A stretch of DNA of 64,000 nucleotides from SXZD01 sp034680345 (GCA_034680345.1 JAXISZ010000003.1:1-64000), one strand, 5' to 3'. Shown: positions 15,544 to 24,984, numbered from the stretch's first letter. A program made the numbers and translations. Notes: a model not told the origin generated them from the sequence alone.

Positions 15544-16017
15544 TTAGCTCTGTAGCCAGGGTAGGTTTGCATGTTTCCATCCACCAGACCTCCCACGGTG
15601 GCCTTGTGGGTTTTTTTCTCCCTCGAAGCCTTCGAGTATATTAAATGCTTGAGTATAGCCGTGTTCGCTTGCAAATGTGGCGGCGTGGTGCGATCTTACA
15701 CCGCTGCGACATAAAAAAAGTAAGGTTTGGTTTTTATTAACGGCCTCTTCAAGAAGCTCTAGAAATTCTGGGTTTCTTGAATTGTTTGGGTACACGTTCC
15801 ATTCGATGTGTATCCAGCGGTCGTCAAAAAGATCAACATATCCTACCCAGTCAAGTTCAGCCTGAGAGCGTACGTCCACCAAAATGGTTTCATGGTTGGT
15901 TTGTAACAATGTCCAAGCATCCTTAGGTGTAATGGCTCCGGCATAGGCTAGGTGGTGTGATTTTGCGTGTTCGTAAGCGTTAATCAATATTTCATCACAA
16001 ATCTCAAACTTAGTCAT
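15544..16017 (-). CDS. Rhodanese-like sulfurtransferase
   Basis: A 157-residue single-domain rhodanese. The active-site loop is FLCRSGVRS with the catalytic Cys, preceded by ILVDVRSQAELDWVGY; the C-terminus with FNILEGFEGEKN and GGWKHANLPW is typical of a conserved beta-proteobacterial subgroup. Its sulfur donor and acceptor are unknown. A GGAAA-type ribosome site precedes the ATG. It is convergent with thrC and has zero intergenic bases, so any terminators must lie inside coding sequence. Confidence 0.88.
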   Translation of the reverse strand: MTKFEICDEILINAYEHAKSHHLAYAGAITPKDAWTLLQTNHETILVDVRSQAELDWVGYVDLFDDRWIHIEWNVYPNNSRNPEFLELLEEAVNKNQTLLFLCRSGVRSHHAATFASEHGYTQAFNILEGFEGEKNPQGHRGRSGGWKHANLPWLQS

Positions 16018-16125
16018 GATGTTTCCTTTTTGCTATTGATGATGATACAGCTTTCTTGTTTTGAATATTGACTGAGATAATCGATTAAATAACCACCCTT
16101 TTGAGGTATGTATGATGGAGTGGTT

Positions 16126-16163
16126 TTGCATACATATGGTATGTTTTTCACTATTTTGGTGCG
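16126..16163 (+). promoter_or_regulatory. Two NtrC-like enhancer sites upstream of glnA
   Basis: TTCACTATTTTGGTGCG (16147-16163) closely matches the NtrC consensus TGCACY-N5-GGTGCA. TGCATACATATGGTATG (16126-16142) is a weaker copy whose centre is 21 bp away, two helical turns. The strong site is about 135 bp before the predicted start point, the usual enhancer distance. The rest of the 404-bp gap between the rhodanese gene and glnA is very T-rich and shows no gene. Confidence 0.65.
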
Positions 16164-16263
16164 TTTTTAATATATTTTTTTATTAGAGTGTATATATTTT
16201 TTTGATGGTTTTTTTCTTTCTAACTTATTGATGTATGTTAATTTTTTTTTAAGATTAAAAAAA

Positions 16264-16278
16264 TGGCATATTTTTTGC
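16264..16278 (+). promoter_or_regulatory. Sigma54 promoter of glnA
   Basis: TGGCATATTTTTTGC has the -24 GG and -12 GC at the exact RpoN spacing and differs from TGGCAC-N5-TTGC at one base. The predicted start point is near 16290, leaving a leader of about 130 bases. Confidence 0.8.
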
Positions 16279-16421
16279 GGAGTAATTTTGCATTCTGCCT
16301 TGAATTCACAAAAGCCAGCCGGTTTTAAACGTGGTATCTTTTGTTTTTTCGTGCCAAATAATTGGTAGCGTGCCCAATTGGTGATCGTTTTTTTTATTCT
16401 TTAGCATCAGGAGAGTTTTCC

Positions 16422-17834
16422 ATGGCAAGTCCTCAAGACGTCATGAAGTTGGTTAATGATAATGAAGTTAGGTTTATTGATTTTCGGTTTACTGATACTC
16501 GTGGTAAAGAGCAGCATGTATCAGTGCCTGTCAGTATGTTTGATGAAGATAAGTTTGAATCAGGTCATGCTTTTGATGGTTCGTCGATTGCGGGTTGGAA
16601 AGGCATTGAAGCGTCGGATATGCTTTTAATTCCTGACGCCGAAACCGCGCGTATGGATCCATTTCGCGAAGAGCCCACACTGATTTTAACTTGTGATGTG
16701 GTTGAGCCATCTGATGGCAAAGGTTACGATCGTGACCCCAGATCAATTGCTAAACGCGCTGAAGCTTATTTAAAGAGTACAGGCATTGGTGATACTGTTT
16801 ATTTTGGTCCAGAACCTGAATTTTTTATTTTTGATTCAGTCATGTGGGGCGATGACGCCTCCGGTTCGTTTGTTAAAATAAAAGCAGATGAGGCTCCCTG
16901 GTCCAATGGCATTGATTACGAGCATGGTAATTTAGGTCATCGCCCAGGTAGAAAAGGGGGTTATTTTCCTGTGCCTCCTACTGATTCCTTTCAGGACATT
17001 CGTTCTGAAATGTGTTTGTTGTTGGAGCAGGCAGGTGTTCCAGTTGAGGTTCATCATCATGAAGTAGCTTCTCCAGGGCAGTGTGAAATTGGCACCATGT
17101 TTTCAACTTTGACCAAACGTGCGGACTGGATCCAAATTTTAAAATATACCGTATGGAATGTTGCAGCAAATTATGGCAAAACCGCAACGTTTATGCCTAA
17201 ACCCATTGTTGGCGATAATGGTTCAGGTATGCATTGTCATCAATCCATTTGGAAAGATGGTCAGAACTTATTTGCAGGAAACGGATATGCAGGTCTTTCA
17301 GAGTTTGCTTTGTATTATATCGGCGGTATCATTAAGCATGCGCGGGCTTTAAATGCAATAACCAACCCAGGTACTAATTCTTATAAGCGTTTGGTGCCAG
17401 GCTTTGAAGCCCCTGTAAAGTTGGCTTATTCAGCGCGTAATCGTTCCGCATCTATTCGCATTCCTTACGTGCCTAATCCAAAATCCCGTCGTATTGAAGT
17501 GCGTTTCCCGGATCCTACAGCCAATCCATATTTGGCATTTGCTGCGCAAATGATGGCCGGTTTAGACGGCGTACAAAATAAAATACACCCAGGCGAGGCT
17601 GCAGATAAAAATCTTTATGACCTACCGCCAGAAGAAGATGCAAAAATCCCAACAGTTTGTAGTAGTTTGGAACAAGCGTTAGACCATTTGGATAAAGATC
17701 GCGAGTTTTTAACCCGTGGTGGGGTTTTTAGCAATGACATGATCGAGGCCTACATTGCTTTAAAAATGGAGGATGTGACTCGTTTTCGCATGACCACTCA
17801 CCCAATTGAGTTTGACATGTATTATGGCTTGTAG
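16422..17834 (+). CDS. glnA: Glutamine synthetase, type I
   Basis: A 470-residue GSI that condenses ammonia and glutamate with ATP. Visible are the GHAFDGSSIAGW latch region, PEPEFFIFD, NGSGMHCHQSIW, and the adenylylation site Tyr399 in NLYDLPPEE, so control by GlnE is expected. The ATG at 16422 is preferred over a start 20 codons upstream because CAGGAG lies eight bases before it and MASPQDVMKL is the family start. It is the first gene of a nitrogen-control cluster with ntrB and ntrC and has a sigma54 promoter with NtrC-like enhancers. Confidence 0.97.
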   Translation: MASPQDVMKLVNDNEVRFIDFRFTDTRGKEQHVSVPVSMFDEDKFESGHAFDGSSIAGWKGIEASDMLLIPDAETARMDPFREEPTLILTCDVVEPSDGKGYDRDPRSIAKRAEAYLKSTGIGDTVYFGPEPEFFIFDSVMWGDDASGSFVKIKADEAPWSNGIDYEHGNLGHRPGRKGGYFPVPPTDSFQDIRSEMCLLLEQAGVPVEVHHHEVASPGQCEIGTMFSTLTKRADWIQILKYTVWNVAANYGKTATFMPKPIVGDNGSGMHCHQSIWKDGQNLFAGNGYAGLSEFALYYIGGIIKHARALNAITNPGTNSYKRLVPGFEAPVKLAYSARNRSASIRIPYVPNPKSRRIEVRFPDPTANPYLAFAAQMMAGLDGVQNKIHPGEAADKNLYDLPPEEDAKIPTVCSSLEQALDHLDKDREFLTRGGVFSNDMIEAYIALKMEDVTRFRMTTHPIEFDMYYGL

Positions 17835-17867
17835 AATATAACTATATTGTTGATTTTATTAAAGTTG

Positions 17868-17883
17868 CGGCCCTTCGGGGCCG
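17868..17883 (+). terminator. Hairpin after glnA (terminator or attenuator)
   Basis: CGGCCC and GGGCCG pair around a very stable TTCG tetraloop 33 bp after the glnA stop. The following sequence is only weakly T-rich, so read-through to the DUF4124-ntrBC genes at reduced level is plausible. Confidence 0.6.
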
Positions 17884-17894
17884 TATAATTTGTT

Positions 17895-18437
17895 ATGCAA
17901 ATACGTTCAAAATTTTCTATTCATTTTTTTAGCTATTACTATTTTATTTTTTTGTTTATAACTTTTGGCAAAAATTCGTTTGCTGGCAGCGAAATTTATG
18001 TTTGTATCGACGCAAAAGGCACTCGCACCTATCAAAATACCGCTCCTGATGAGGGTTGCCGTAAATTAGGTGGTGAGCCAGTATTGTCTGTGCCTACATT
18101 GCCCACCAGCCCTCCAGCTGGGGCATTTATCAATACACCTCAAAATCAATCACAGACTCGTAATGACTCCAATTACAGCAAGGGGAATCATGGTTCCGTG
18201 AAATCTTCTGGATTGGGTGATACGGCACCACCTCAGTATTTAGATCAGGGTGCAGTAGCACGTGATAACGATCGAAGACGTATTTTAGAAAATGAACTGC
18301 GTCAAGAAGAAGCGCGTTTACAAGATTTACAAAATCGGTATCAAACGACACCAACCCCTCAATTACAAACTGAAATAGCCCGCTCCAATTCAAGCCTAGA
18401 AGCATTGCGGCGAGAAATATCTAAAATTCGTAAATAA
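17895..18437 (+). CDS. Exported DUF4124-domain protein
   Basis: A 180-residue protein with an N-terminal signal sequence rich in Phe and Tyr (cleavage probably after about residue 31), then a DUF4124 domain (IYVCIDAKGTRTYQN, with Cys residues in YVCID and DEGCRKL). A low-complexity Pro/Ser/Asn middle follows, and then a C-terminal predicted coiled coil (about 135-180, LRQEEARLQDLQNRY). The function is unknown; the family is common in the beta-proteobacterial periplasm. It lies between glnA and ntrB and ends four bases before ntrB, so it is likely co-expressed with the nitrogen sensors. Confidence 0.75.
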   Translation: MQIRSKFSIHFFSYYYFIFLFITFGKNSFAGSEIYVCIDAKGTRTYQNTAPDEGCRKLGGEPVLSVPTLPTSPPAGAFINTPQNQSQTRNDSNYSKGNHGSVKSSGLGDTAPPQYLDQGAVARDNDRRRILENELRQEEARLQDLQNRYQTTPTPQLQTEIARSNSSLEALRREISKIRK

Positions 18438-18441
18438 AGGC

Positions 18442-19530
18442 ATGTCAGTATTTCGATTAGACCAATTAATAGGGTTAGATTTATTAACCACAGCAGTTTT
18501 GGCTATCGATGAACATGGAAAAATTATTTATGCTAATTTAGCAGCTGAACATTTATTCGATTTAGCCAAACGAAATTTATATGATCTTCCTGTTGAGACA
18601 CTTTTTTTAAATTCGAAGCAGGTTCGTAAAATGCTTTTAGATATTTGGCAGTGTAGTTGTTCGGTAAATCGTCAAATGCTTGAAATTCGGCGTCATCCAC
18701 AGGGAAGTACACAGGTATATTTAAGCATGTCTCTGTTTGATGAAGGCGGTATGTTTACATTGTTTGAAATCAGAGAGCTAGAGCAGCAACTTAAATTAGA
18801 TCGTGAAACGCGTATGTTGGATCAATCACAAGCAAATCGTGAATTGATACGCAATTTAGCGCATGAAATAAAAAATCCTTTAGGCGGTATTAGAGGCGCG
18901 GCGCAACTTTTAGAAAGTGAATTCGAAAATTCTGTTTTTCGTGAGTATACCCAAGTTATCATTAAAGAAGCAGATCGATTGCAAACATTGGTTGATCGCC
19001 TTTTAGCCCCTCATAGAAAACCCCATGTTCCGTCTTTAATTTCTATTCATGAAGTGTGCGAGCGGGTTCGTTCTGTCGTATTAGCTGAGCATCCTAGGGG
19101 TTTGCATATTATTCGAGATTACGATATCAGTATTCCAGAGTTTTATGCAGATTTTGAGCAATTAATTCAAGTGCTTTTAAATATTGTTAACAATTCCACG
19201 CAAGCTTTGTCTGAAAAAATCCAAGATGATGAGGCTCGTATCATATTATGCACAAGAATAGTGCGCCAGTTAACTTTACATCGAAGACGTCACCGTCTGG
19301 CTTTGGATTTGCAGGTTATTGATAACGGCTCAGGAATTTCGCCAGAATTGCGTGACAAAATTTTTTACCCTTTGGTATCTGGTCGTGAGGGTGGCAGCGG
19401 GCTGGGTTTAACAATAGCACAAACATTTGTACAACAGCATGGCGGTACAATTGATTGTGAAAGTGTTTCTGGTCAAACCGTTTTTAGGATTTTATTGCCC
19501 ATTCCAGGGATTTCGTACAATAACGTTTAA
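18442..19530 (+). CDS. ntrB: Nitrogen regulation histidine kinase NtrB
   Basis: A 362-residue cytoplasmic kinase/phosphatase that, with PII, controls NtrC phosphorylation. An N-terminal PAS domain (about residues 10-110, with IDEHGKIIYANLAAEHLF) precedes the dimerisation domain with His141 in NLAHEIKNPLGGIRGAAQLL. The ATPase domain has the N box NIVNNSTQAL, G1 DNGSGISPE and G2 GREGGSGLGLTIA. No membrane segment is present, as expected. The start follows the DUF4124 stop closely with an AAAGG ribosome site. Confidence 0.95.
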   Translation: MSVFRLDQLIGLDLLTTAVLAIDEHGKIIYANLAAEHLFDLAKRNLYDLPVETLFLNSKQVRKMLLDIWQCSCSVNRQMLEIRRHPQGSTQVYLSMSLFDEGGMFTLFEIRELEQQLKLDRETRMLDQSQANRELIRNLAHEIKNPLGGIRGAAQLLESEFENSVFREYTQVIIKEADRLQTLVDRLLAPHRKPHVPSLISIHEVCERVRSVVLAEHPRGLHIIRDYDISIPEFYADFEQLIQVLLNIVNNSTQALSEKIQDDEARIILCTRIVRQLTLHRRRHRLALDLQVIDNGSGISPELRDKIFYPLVSGREGGSGLGLTIAQTFVQQHGGTIDCESVSGQTVFRILLPIPGISYNNV

Positions 19531-19598
19531 ACATTTTAGTCTTTACAAAATGTGTTGATTTTTTGCATTTTTTAAAGAGAGAAAGGAATTTTTTGGCC

Positions 19599-21107
19599 AT
19601 GCGTTCAGTTTGGGTTGTGGATGATGATCAGTCAATTCGTTGGGTCCTGGAAAAATCCGTATGTCGCCAATCGTTGCTTTGTCGAACATTTGAAAATGTT
19701 CGAGAAGTAATGACTGCATTACAATTAGAGACTCCGCATTTACTTATTTCAGACATTCGTATGCCTGGTCAGTCAGGTTTGGTTTTGTTATCTCATGTTA
19801 GAGAAAACTACCCAACTTTACCTGTGATCATTATGACGGCTTATTCAGATTTAGAAAGCGCTGTTTCTGCATTTCAGGGCGGGGCTTTTGAGTATTTACC
19901 CAAGCCATTTGATATTAATAAAGCCATTGAATTGATACAGAGAGCTTTGCTTGAGTCGCCAAAAGCACAAGCCATTGATATAATTGAACAAAATGAACCA
20001 GAAATTTTAGGGCAAGCGCTGGCCATGCAAGATGTATTTAGGGCAATTGGCCGTTTATCACAATCCCATGTTACGGTTTTAATTACCGGCGAATCTGGTA
20101 CAGGTAAAGAATTGGTAGCTAAGGCTTTACATCGACACAGTCCAAGGGGGAAGGGGCCTTTTATTGCGCTTAATACCGCTGCAATTCCAAAGGATTTATT
20201 GGAATCTGAGTTATTTGGCCATGAAAGAGGTGCTTTTACTGGTGCAGCTGCAATGCGACAAGGTCGTTTTGAACAGGCCGAAGGTGGTACACTTTTTTTA
20301 GATGAAATTGGTGATATGTCTGCAGAGTTGCAAACGAGATTATTAAGGGTGCTTTCAGATGGGCATTATTATCGAGTTGGTGGTCAGCAATCCATCAAAG
20401 CGAATGTTAGAGTAATTGCTGCCACACATCAAAATTTAGAAGAGCGTGTTAAGCAAGGTTTATTTCGTGAAGATTTATTTCATCGCTTAAATGTAATCCG
20501 CTTACGTTTACCCTCCCTACGAGAACGTCAAGAAGATATTCCGTTGCTAGCACAGTGTTTTTTACAGCGTACAGCAAGGGAGTTGGGGGTTGATACCAAA
20601 TTTTTATCCCAATCCGTGCTTCAAGTGATTAGTCAGATGAGTTTTCCGGGTAATGTTAGGGAGTTAGAAAATCTGTGCCGTTGGCTTACAGTTATGGCTC
20701 CTTCACAATTGATTCAGTTAGATGATTTACCACCAGATGTTTTAGAAGGCACAATAGACTCTGACTTAAAGCAATCACCAAACCATGATTTTTCTGAAAT
20801 TAGCTCTGATTTTACTGAGAGTTTACCTGATATTCCATTTTTTTCCGATGATAAAATACCTGAAACAGATTCTGATTGTTCAAAAACTGATTTAACTTGG
20901 CTAGGTCTTTTAGAGAATGAAATTAAAGCACTGTTGTATAAGGAGCAAGCCAATCTTATGACGCACGTTGTTCACCAAGTTGAAGAATTGCTCATTAATA
21001 CAGTGTTGAAAACAACCAAGGGTCGCCGCATTGAAGCAGCTAAACGGCTTGGAATTGGTCGAAATACAATTACGCGAAAAATTCAAGAGTTGGGACTTGA
21101 TACCTGA
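19599..21107 (+). CDS. ntrC: Nitrogen regulation sigma54 activator NtrC
   Basis: A 502-residue enhancer-binding protein. The receiver starts VWVVDDDQSIRW with phospho-acceptor Asp52 (LLISDIRMPG). The AAA+ domain has Walker A GESGTGKE, the sigma54-contacting GAFTGA loop and Walker B LFLDEIGD, and the C-terminus has a Fis-type HTH (AAKRLGIGRNTITRKIQEL). A Ser/Asp-rich linker lies near residues 385-430. The ATG at 19599 was chosen; a TTG two codons upstream, better spaced from AGGA, is a real alternative. It probably activates the sigma54 promoter before glnA. Confidence 0.95.
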   Translation: MRSVWVVDDDQSIRWVLEKSVCRQSLLCRTFENVREVMTALQLETPHLLISDIRMPGQSGLVLLSHVRENYPTLPVIIMTAYSDLESAVSAFQGGAFEYLPKPFDINKAIELIQRALLESPKAQAIDIIEQNEPEILGQALAMQDVFRAIGRLSQSHVTVLITGESGTGKELVAKALHRHSPRGKGPFIALNTAAIPKDLLESELFGHERGAFTGAAAMRQGRFEQAEGGTLFLDEIGDMSAELQTRLLRVLSDGHYYRVGGQQSIKANVRVIAATHQNLEERVKQGLFREDLFHRLNVIRLRLPSLRERQEDIPLLAQCFLQRTARELGVDTKFLSQSVLQVISQMSFPGNVRELENLCRWLTVMAPSQLIQLDDLPPDVLEGTIDSDLKQSPNHDFSEISSDFTESLPDIPFFSDDKIPETDSDCSKTDLTWLGLLENEIKALLYKEQANLMTHVVHQVEELLINTVLKTTKGRRIEAAKRLGIGRNTITRKIQELGLDT

Positions 21108-21149
21108 TACTTAGAAAAACGCTAAGCGTCGCTTTAATCAATTTAAATA

Positions 21150-21923
21150 TTAGATTGTTGCCCAAATTGGCGCATGATCTGAGGGTTGCGATTTTTTTCT
21201 AGGTGTTTTGTCAATTTCGCATTGACTTAATTGATTTTTTAATGGGTTAGACAATAAAATATGATCAATTCTTAAACCCCGATTCTTTTGGAACCCCAGT
21301 TGCCTATAATCCCACCAGGTATACTGATTTAAGTCATTATTTTTTTCTCTAAAAGCATCAAATAAACCTAAATTTAATAATTCTTTAAAATACGCGCGTT
21401 CTTGTGGAGAGCAAAGGATGGACTCTCCCCATGCCTGTGGGTCGTAGACATCTTGATCTTCTGGTGCAATATTAAAATCCCCCACCAATGCCAATTTGGG
21501 GTGCTTGACTAACCAGTGTTGCATGGTTTGAACCAAGGCTTGTAGCCAAGCCAGCTTATAAGCGTATTTTTCAGATCCAACTTCATGGCCATTGACCACA
21601 TACGCGCATACAAATAAAAAGTCTCCGTAGCTGGCTGAGATTAATCTTTTTTGTTCGTCTAGAAAATTTGGCAAATTAATTTGAATGGATGTGGGTTCTG
21701 CTAAACTTTTTTTACGATGCAAAATAGCAACGCCATTGTAGGTTTTTTGACCTGAAAAAACCGCACCATAACCTATCGATTCAAAAGCGGCTACGGGAAA
21801 TTTGTCATCAGTCATTTTCAATTCTTGCAGGCCGAGTAAATCAGGTTTGTGCGTGTCTAGCCACTCAAGAACGTGAGAAAGTCTGACGTTAAGAGAATTA
21901 ACATTCCAGCTTGCAATCTTCAC
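21150..21923 (-). CDS. xth: Exodeoxyribonuclease III
   Basis: A 257-residue AP endonuclease/3' exonuclease of the EEP fold used in base-excision repair. Seen are SWNVNSLNVRL, the metal-binding Glu in GLQELKM, GDFNIAPEDQDVYD, and the C-terminal SDHAPIW with the catalytic His; TWWDYRQLGFQKNRGLRIDHIL marks the ExoIII subgroup. Its start overlaps the end of prlC by four bases, so the two genes are translationally linked. The 42-bp gap to the convergent ntrC has no strong terminator. Confidence 0.93.
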   Translation of the reverse strand: MKIASWNVNSLNVRLSHVLEWLDTHKPDLLGLQELKMTDDKFPVAAFESIGYGAVFSGQKTYNGVAILHRKKSLAEPTSIQINLPNFLDEQKRLISASYGDFLFVCAYVVNGHEVGSEKYAYKLAWLQALVQTMQHWLVKHPKLALVGDFNIAPEDQDVYDPQAWGESILCSPQERAYFKELLNLGLFDAFREKNNDLNQYTWWDYRQLGFQKNRGLRIDHILLSNPLKNQLSQCEIDKTPRKKSQPSDHAPIWATI

Positions 21924-23998
21924 ACGGTCTCCAAAGGCATATCTGTGCTTTTTTGGGTAGAATCATTCATACCATAATGACGCAATAACGCATTTATTTT
22001 TGGCGAGCGGCCTCTAAACTGTTTAAAGGAGACTGCAGCGGGTCTACTACCACCTACAGATAAAATTTCTTTTAAAAACTTTTCTCCAGCCTCAGAATTT
22101 AGAACCCCTGTTTCTTCGAAGTAGGCGTAAGCGTCTGCAGAAAGAACTTCAGCCCATTTATAACTGTAATATCCAGCGCTGTAGCCACCTGCAAAAATAT
22201 GCGAAAAGCTGTTAGGAAAACGTTGGTATGATGGTGGTTTAACCACCGCCACAGTATTTCGCACTTCTTCAAGCAAATCCAAAACTTCATTTTCTTTTGC
22301 TGGTTTAAAATCGCTGTGTACTCGCATGTCAAACAATGCAAATTCAATTTGGCGTAATGTTTGTAAACCACTTTGAAAATTTTTAGCGGCCAGCATTTTA
22401 TTAAATAATTCGCGAGGTATAGGCGCATGGGTATCAACGTGCGCTGATATTTTGGAGATAACATCCCATTCCCAAGCAAAATTTTCCATAAACTGTGATG
22501 GTAATTCGACAGCATCCCATTCTACGCCCTGAATCCCGGAAACGGCGGGTTCATTGACAACGGTGAGCATGTGATGCAGGCCATGCCCAAATTCATGAAA
22601 TAAAGTTAGAACATCATCGTGCGAGAGTGTTGCTGGTTTATCTCCAACGGGAGGGCTGAAATTACATGTTAGGTATGCCACAGGAGTTTGTACGCCGTCT
22701 GGCGTTACTTTTCTTCCTCGTGCATCGTCCATCCAAGCCCCGCCGCGTTTATGTTCGCGAGCGTAGGCATCCAAGTAAAATTGGGCAATTCGTTCGTTGT
22801 TTTTGTAAACAGAAAAAAAACGAACTTCAGGATGCCAGGTCTGGGTGTTTTCCGAACGAATATCTATTTTAAATAGTTTTTCTGTAATTTCAAATAAACC
22901 TTTTAGAACAATTGGTTCTGGAAAGTATTGCTTTACTTCATGGTCTGAGAATGCATACCGTGCTTGGCGAAGTTTTTCTGACACAAAAGCCATATCCGAA
23001 GCTTCAATATCGTTTAAATTTAATTCTGAAGCAGCAAATTCTTTGATTTCTTTAAGATCTTGTTCAGCATACGGACGAGCTCTTTTGGCTAAATCAAGTA
23101 AAAAAGCGACCACCTCTTCAGGGCTTTCGGCCATTTTTGCAACCAAAGACACATCGGCATGGTGTCCATAGCCAAGTAAATGCGCTTGTTCTTGCCGTAA
23201 GCGTAAAATAGAAAGGATAAGCGGACCATTATTTAATTCATCGGGACCAAATTCAGAAGCTCTTTTTGCATTAGCCTCATACACGGTTTGTCTAAATTGA
23301 CGGTTCTCCGCGTATTGTAGTACAGGAAAATACGATGGAAATTGCAATGTAAACTTCCAGCCGCTGCGTTGTTCTTTTTCTGCGGATTGTTTTGCTGCTA
23401 AACAAACATCCTCAGGCAGTCCGTTTAACTCAGTTTCATTCTCAATGTAGAGTGAAAAGGCTTGCGTAGCGTCTAGAACATTTTCAGAAAATTTGGCTGA
23501 CAGTGCTGCCAATTCTTCTTGTATTTTTGCATAGTGTTTGCGATCATCGCCAATTAACTCAGCGCCACCTAATTTAAAGTTTCGTAAAGTATTTTGAACC
23601 ACTTGTTGGCGTTCTGGGCTTAGATTTTTAAAGGTTGGGTTTGCTTCTAATAGCTTGTATTTATTATAAAGATTTTGGTCTTGACTAACTCGCGTCCAAT
23701 ATTCGGTAATTCTAGGTAAATTTTGGTTGTAAATTTCTCGCAATTCAGCGCTATCAACCACATTGTGCAAATGACAAACAATGCCCCAAGCGCGCAAGAG
23801 TGGTTCATGTGCATCATCTAGGGCTTTGACTACGCTGTCCCAATCTGTTTTGTTATTGTCATTGCTGATTTGTACAAACACAGACTCAGCTTGTTTTAGC
23901 AGTAGGTTGATAGCAGGATTGATATGCTCGGGTTTAATTTCCTGAAAACGTGGCAGGTTTGTAAAATCCAGTAAAGGATTGAAATCAGCATGTGACAT
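21920..23998 (-). CDS. prlC: Oligopeptidase A (M3 zinc metallopeptidase)
   Basis: A 692-residue cytoplasmic thimet-type oligopeptidase that degrades small peptides, including cleaved signal peptides. The zinc site HEFGHGLHHML is present, with the downstream EWDAVELPSQFMENFAWE segment supplying the third ligand. Length agrees with E. coli PrlC (680). An AGGAG ribosome site lies nine bases before the ATG. It is followed with overlap by xth, a functionally unrelated partner. Confidence 0.95.
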   Translation of the reverse strand: MSHADFNPLLDFTNLPRFQEIKPEHINPAINLLLKQAESVFVQISNDNNKTDWDSVVKALDDAHEPLLRAWGIVCHLHNVVDSAELREIYNQNLPRITEYWTRVSQDQNLYNKYKLLEANPTFKNLSPERQQVVQNTLRNFKLGGAELIGDDRKHYAKIQEELAALSAKFSENVLDATQAFSLYIENETELNGLPEDVCLAAKQSAEKEQRSGWKFTLQFPSYFPVLQYAENRQFRQTVYEANAKRASEFGPDELNNGPLILSILRLRQEQAHLLGYGHHADVSLVAKMAESPEEVVAFLLDLAKRARPYAEQDLKEIKEFAASELNLNDIEASDMAFVSEKLRQARYAFSDHEVKQYFPEPIVLKGLFEITEKLFKIDIRSENTQTWHPEVRFFSVYKNNERIAQFYLDAYAREHKRGGAWMDDARGRKVTPDGVQTPVAYLTCNFSPPVGDKPATLSHDDVLTLFHEFGHGLHHMLTVVNEPAVSGIQGVEWDAVELPSQFMENFAWEWDVISKISAHVDTHAPIPRELFNKMLAAKNFQSGLQTLRQIEFALFDMRVHSDFKPAKENEVLDLLEEVRNTVAVVKPPSYQRFPNSFSHIFAGGYSAGYYSYKWAEVLSADAYAYFEETGVLNSEAGEKFLKEILSVGGSRPAAVSFKQFRGRSPKINALLRHYGMNDSTQKSTDMPLETV

Positions 23999-24065
23999 TT
24001 AAAAACTCCTCTTAACATCAAGCTATCAAGCGCTGGTGCATTTATGGCTGTTTTAGAATATTATT

Positions 24066-24926
24066 TTAGACTTTGTGTTGGACTTTTCGCATCACTGCTT
24101 CAAGTGTGTTTTGCAGTAACATAGTGATAGTCATTGGCCCAACTCCGCCAGGAACAGGGGTAATCCAACCTGCAATTTGGCTTGCACTGTTAAAGTCAAT
24201 ATCACCACATAATTTTCCATTGGGTAGCCTGTTAATACCTACGTCAATAACCACGGCGCCTGGTTTAATCATATCGCCTGTTATCGTATTTGGACGACCT
24301 ATTGCAACAACTAAAATATCTGCTCTGCGGCAATGTCCTGGCAGGTCTTGTGTTTTAGAGTTACAAATAGTGACTGTGGCACCTGCTTGCAAAAGCAACA
24401 TTGCTTGAGGTTTTCCAACGATATTACTGGCTCCAATAACCACTGCGTTAGCCCCGCGTAGATCGATGTTAGACAACGCTAGCAATTTCATTACGCCGTA
24501 AGGCGTGCATGGCCGAAAAAGTGGTTGCCCGGTCATTAATAAGCCGGCATTGCTGATATGAAAGCCATCCACATCTTTTTCTGGAGCAATGCTTTCAACG
24601 ACCAGAAAAGCATCGATGTGTTTTGGTAGTGGTAATTGAACTAAGATGCCGTGAATATTTTGTTGTTGGTTAAGTTTTTCAATTAATTTTAACAACTCAG
24701 TTTGACTGGTTACGGCTGGCAATCGATGCATAACGGAATGAAACCCTGCTTGCTGGCAGGCAGTCACTTTGTTTCGGACATAAACCTCAGAGGCAGGATC
24801 TTCACCAACCAAAACAACCGCCAAACCCGGTTGGTGGCCTTGAGCTGTTAATTTTGCTGCCTCTTGGGCGATAGCTGCCCGCATGTTTTTGGCTAGTTCA
24901 GAGCCATCAAGAATTTTTGCAGACAT
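24066..24926 (-). CDS. folD: Bifunctional methylenetetrahydrofolate dehydrogenase/cyclohydrolase
   Basis: A 286-residue FolD that interconverts methylene- and formyl-tetrahydrofolate with NADP. Signature regions are YVRNKVTACQQAGF with the catalytic Lys, GILVQLPLPKHID, the Rossmann segment VIGASNIVGKPQAMLL, and the C-terminal TPVPGGVGPMTITML. It supplies one-carbon units for purine and thymidylate synthesis (thyA is elsewhere in this window). It stands between prlC and the response regulator gene and is probably transcribed alone. Confidence 0.96.
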   Translation of the reverse strand: MSAKILDGSELAKNMRAAIAQEAAKLTAQGHQPGLAVVLVGEDPASEVYVRNKVTACQQAGFHSVMHRLPAVTSQTELLKLIEKLNQQQNIHGILVQLPLPKHIDAFLVVESIAPEKDVDGFHISNAGLLMTGQPLFRPCTPYGVMKLLALSNIDLRGANAVVIGASNIVGKPQAMLLLQAGATVTICNSKTQDLPGHCRRADILVVAIGRPNTITGDMIKPGAVVIDVGINRLPNGKLCGDIDFNSASQIAGWITPVPGGVGPMTITMLLQNTLEAVMRKVQHKV

Positions 24927-24984
24927 GGCATCAATTTAAGTTACAACCCTGTGATTCTAACATCCCTAACATAAAGACAGTGGT

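Noticed and set aside
19563..19598. Longer NtrC start
   Set aside because: The 12 extra residues do not match the family; receiver domains begin directly with the VWVVDDD strand.
22845..23171. Plus-strand frame of about 108 codons opposite prlC
   Set aside because: It is antisense to a strongly conserved gene, without a ribosome site or a recognisable product.
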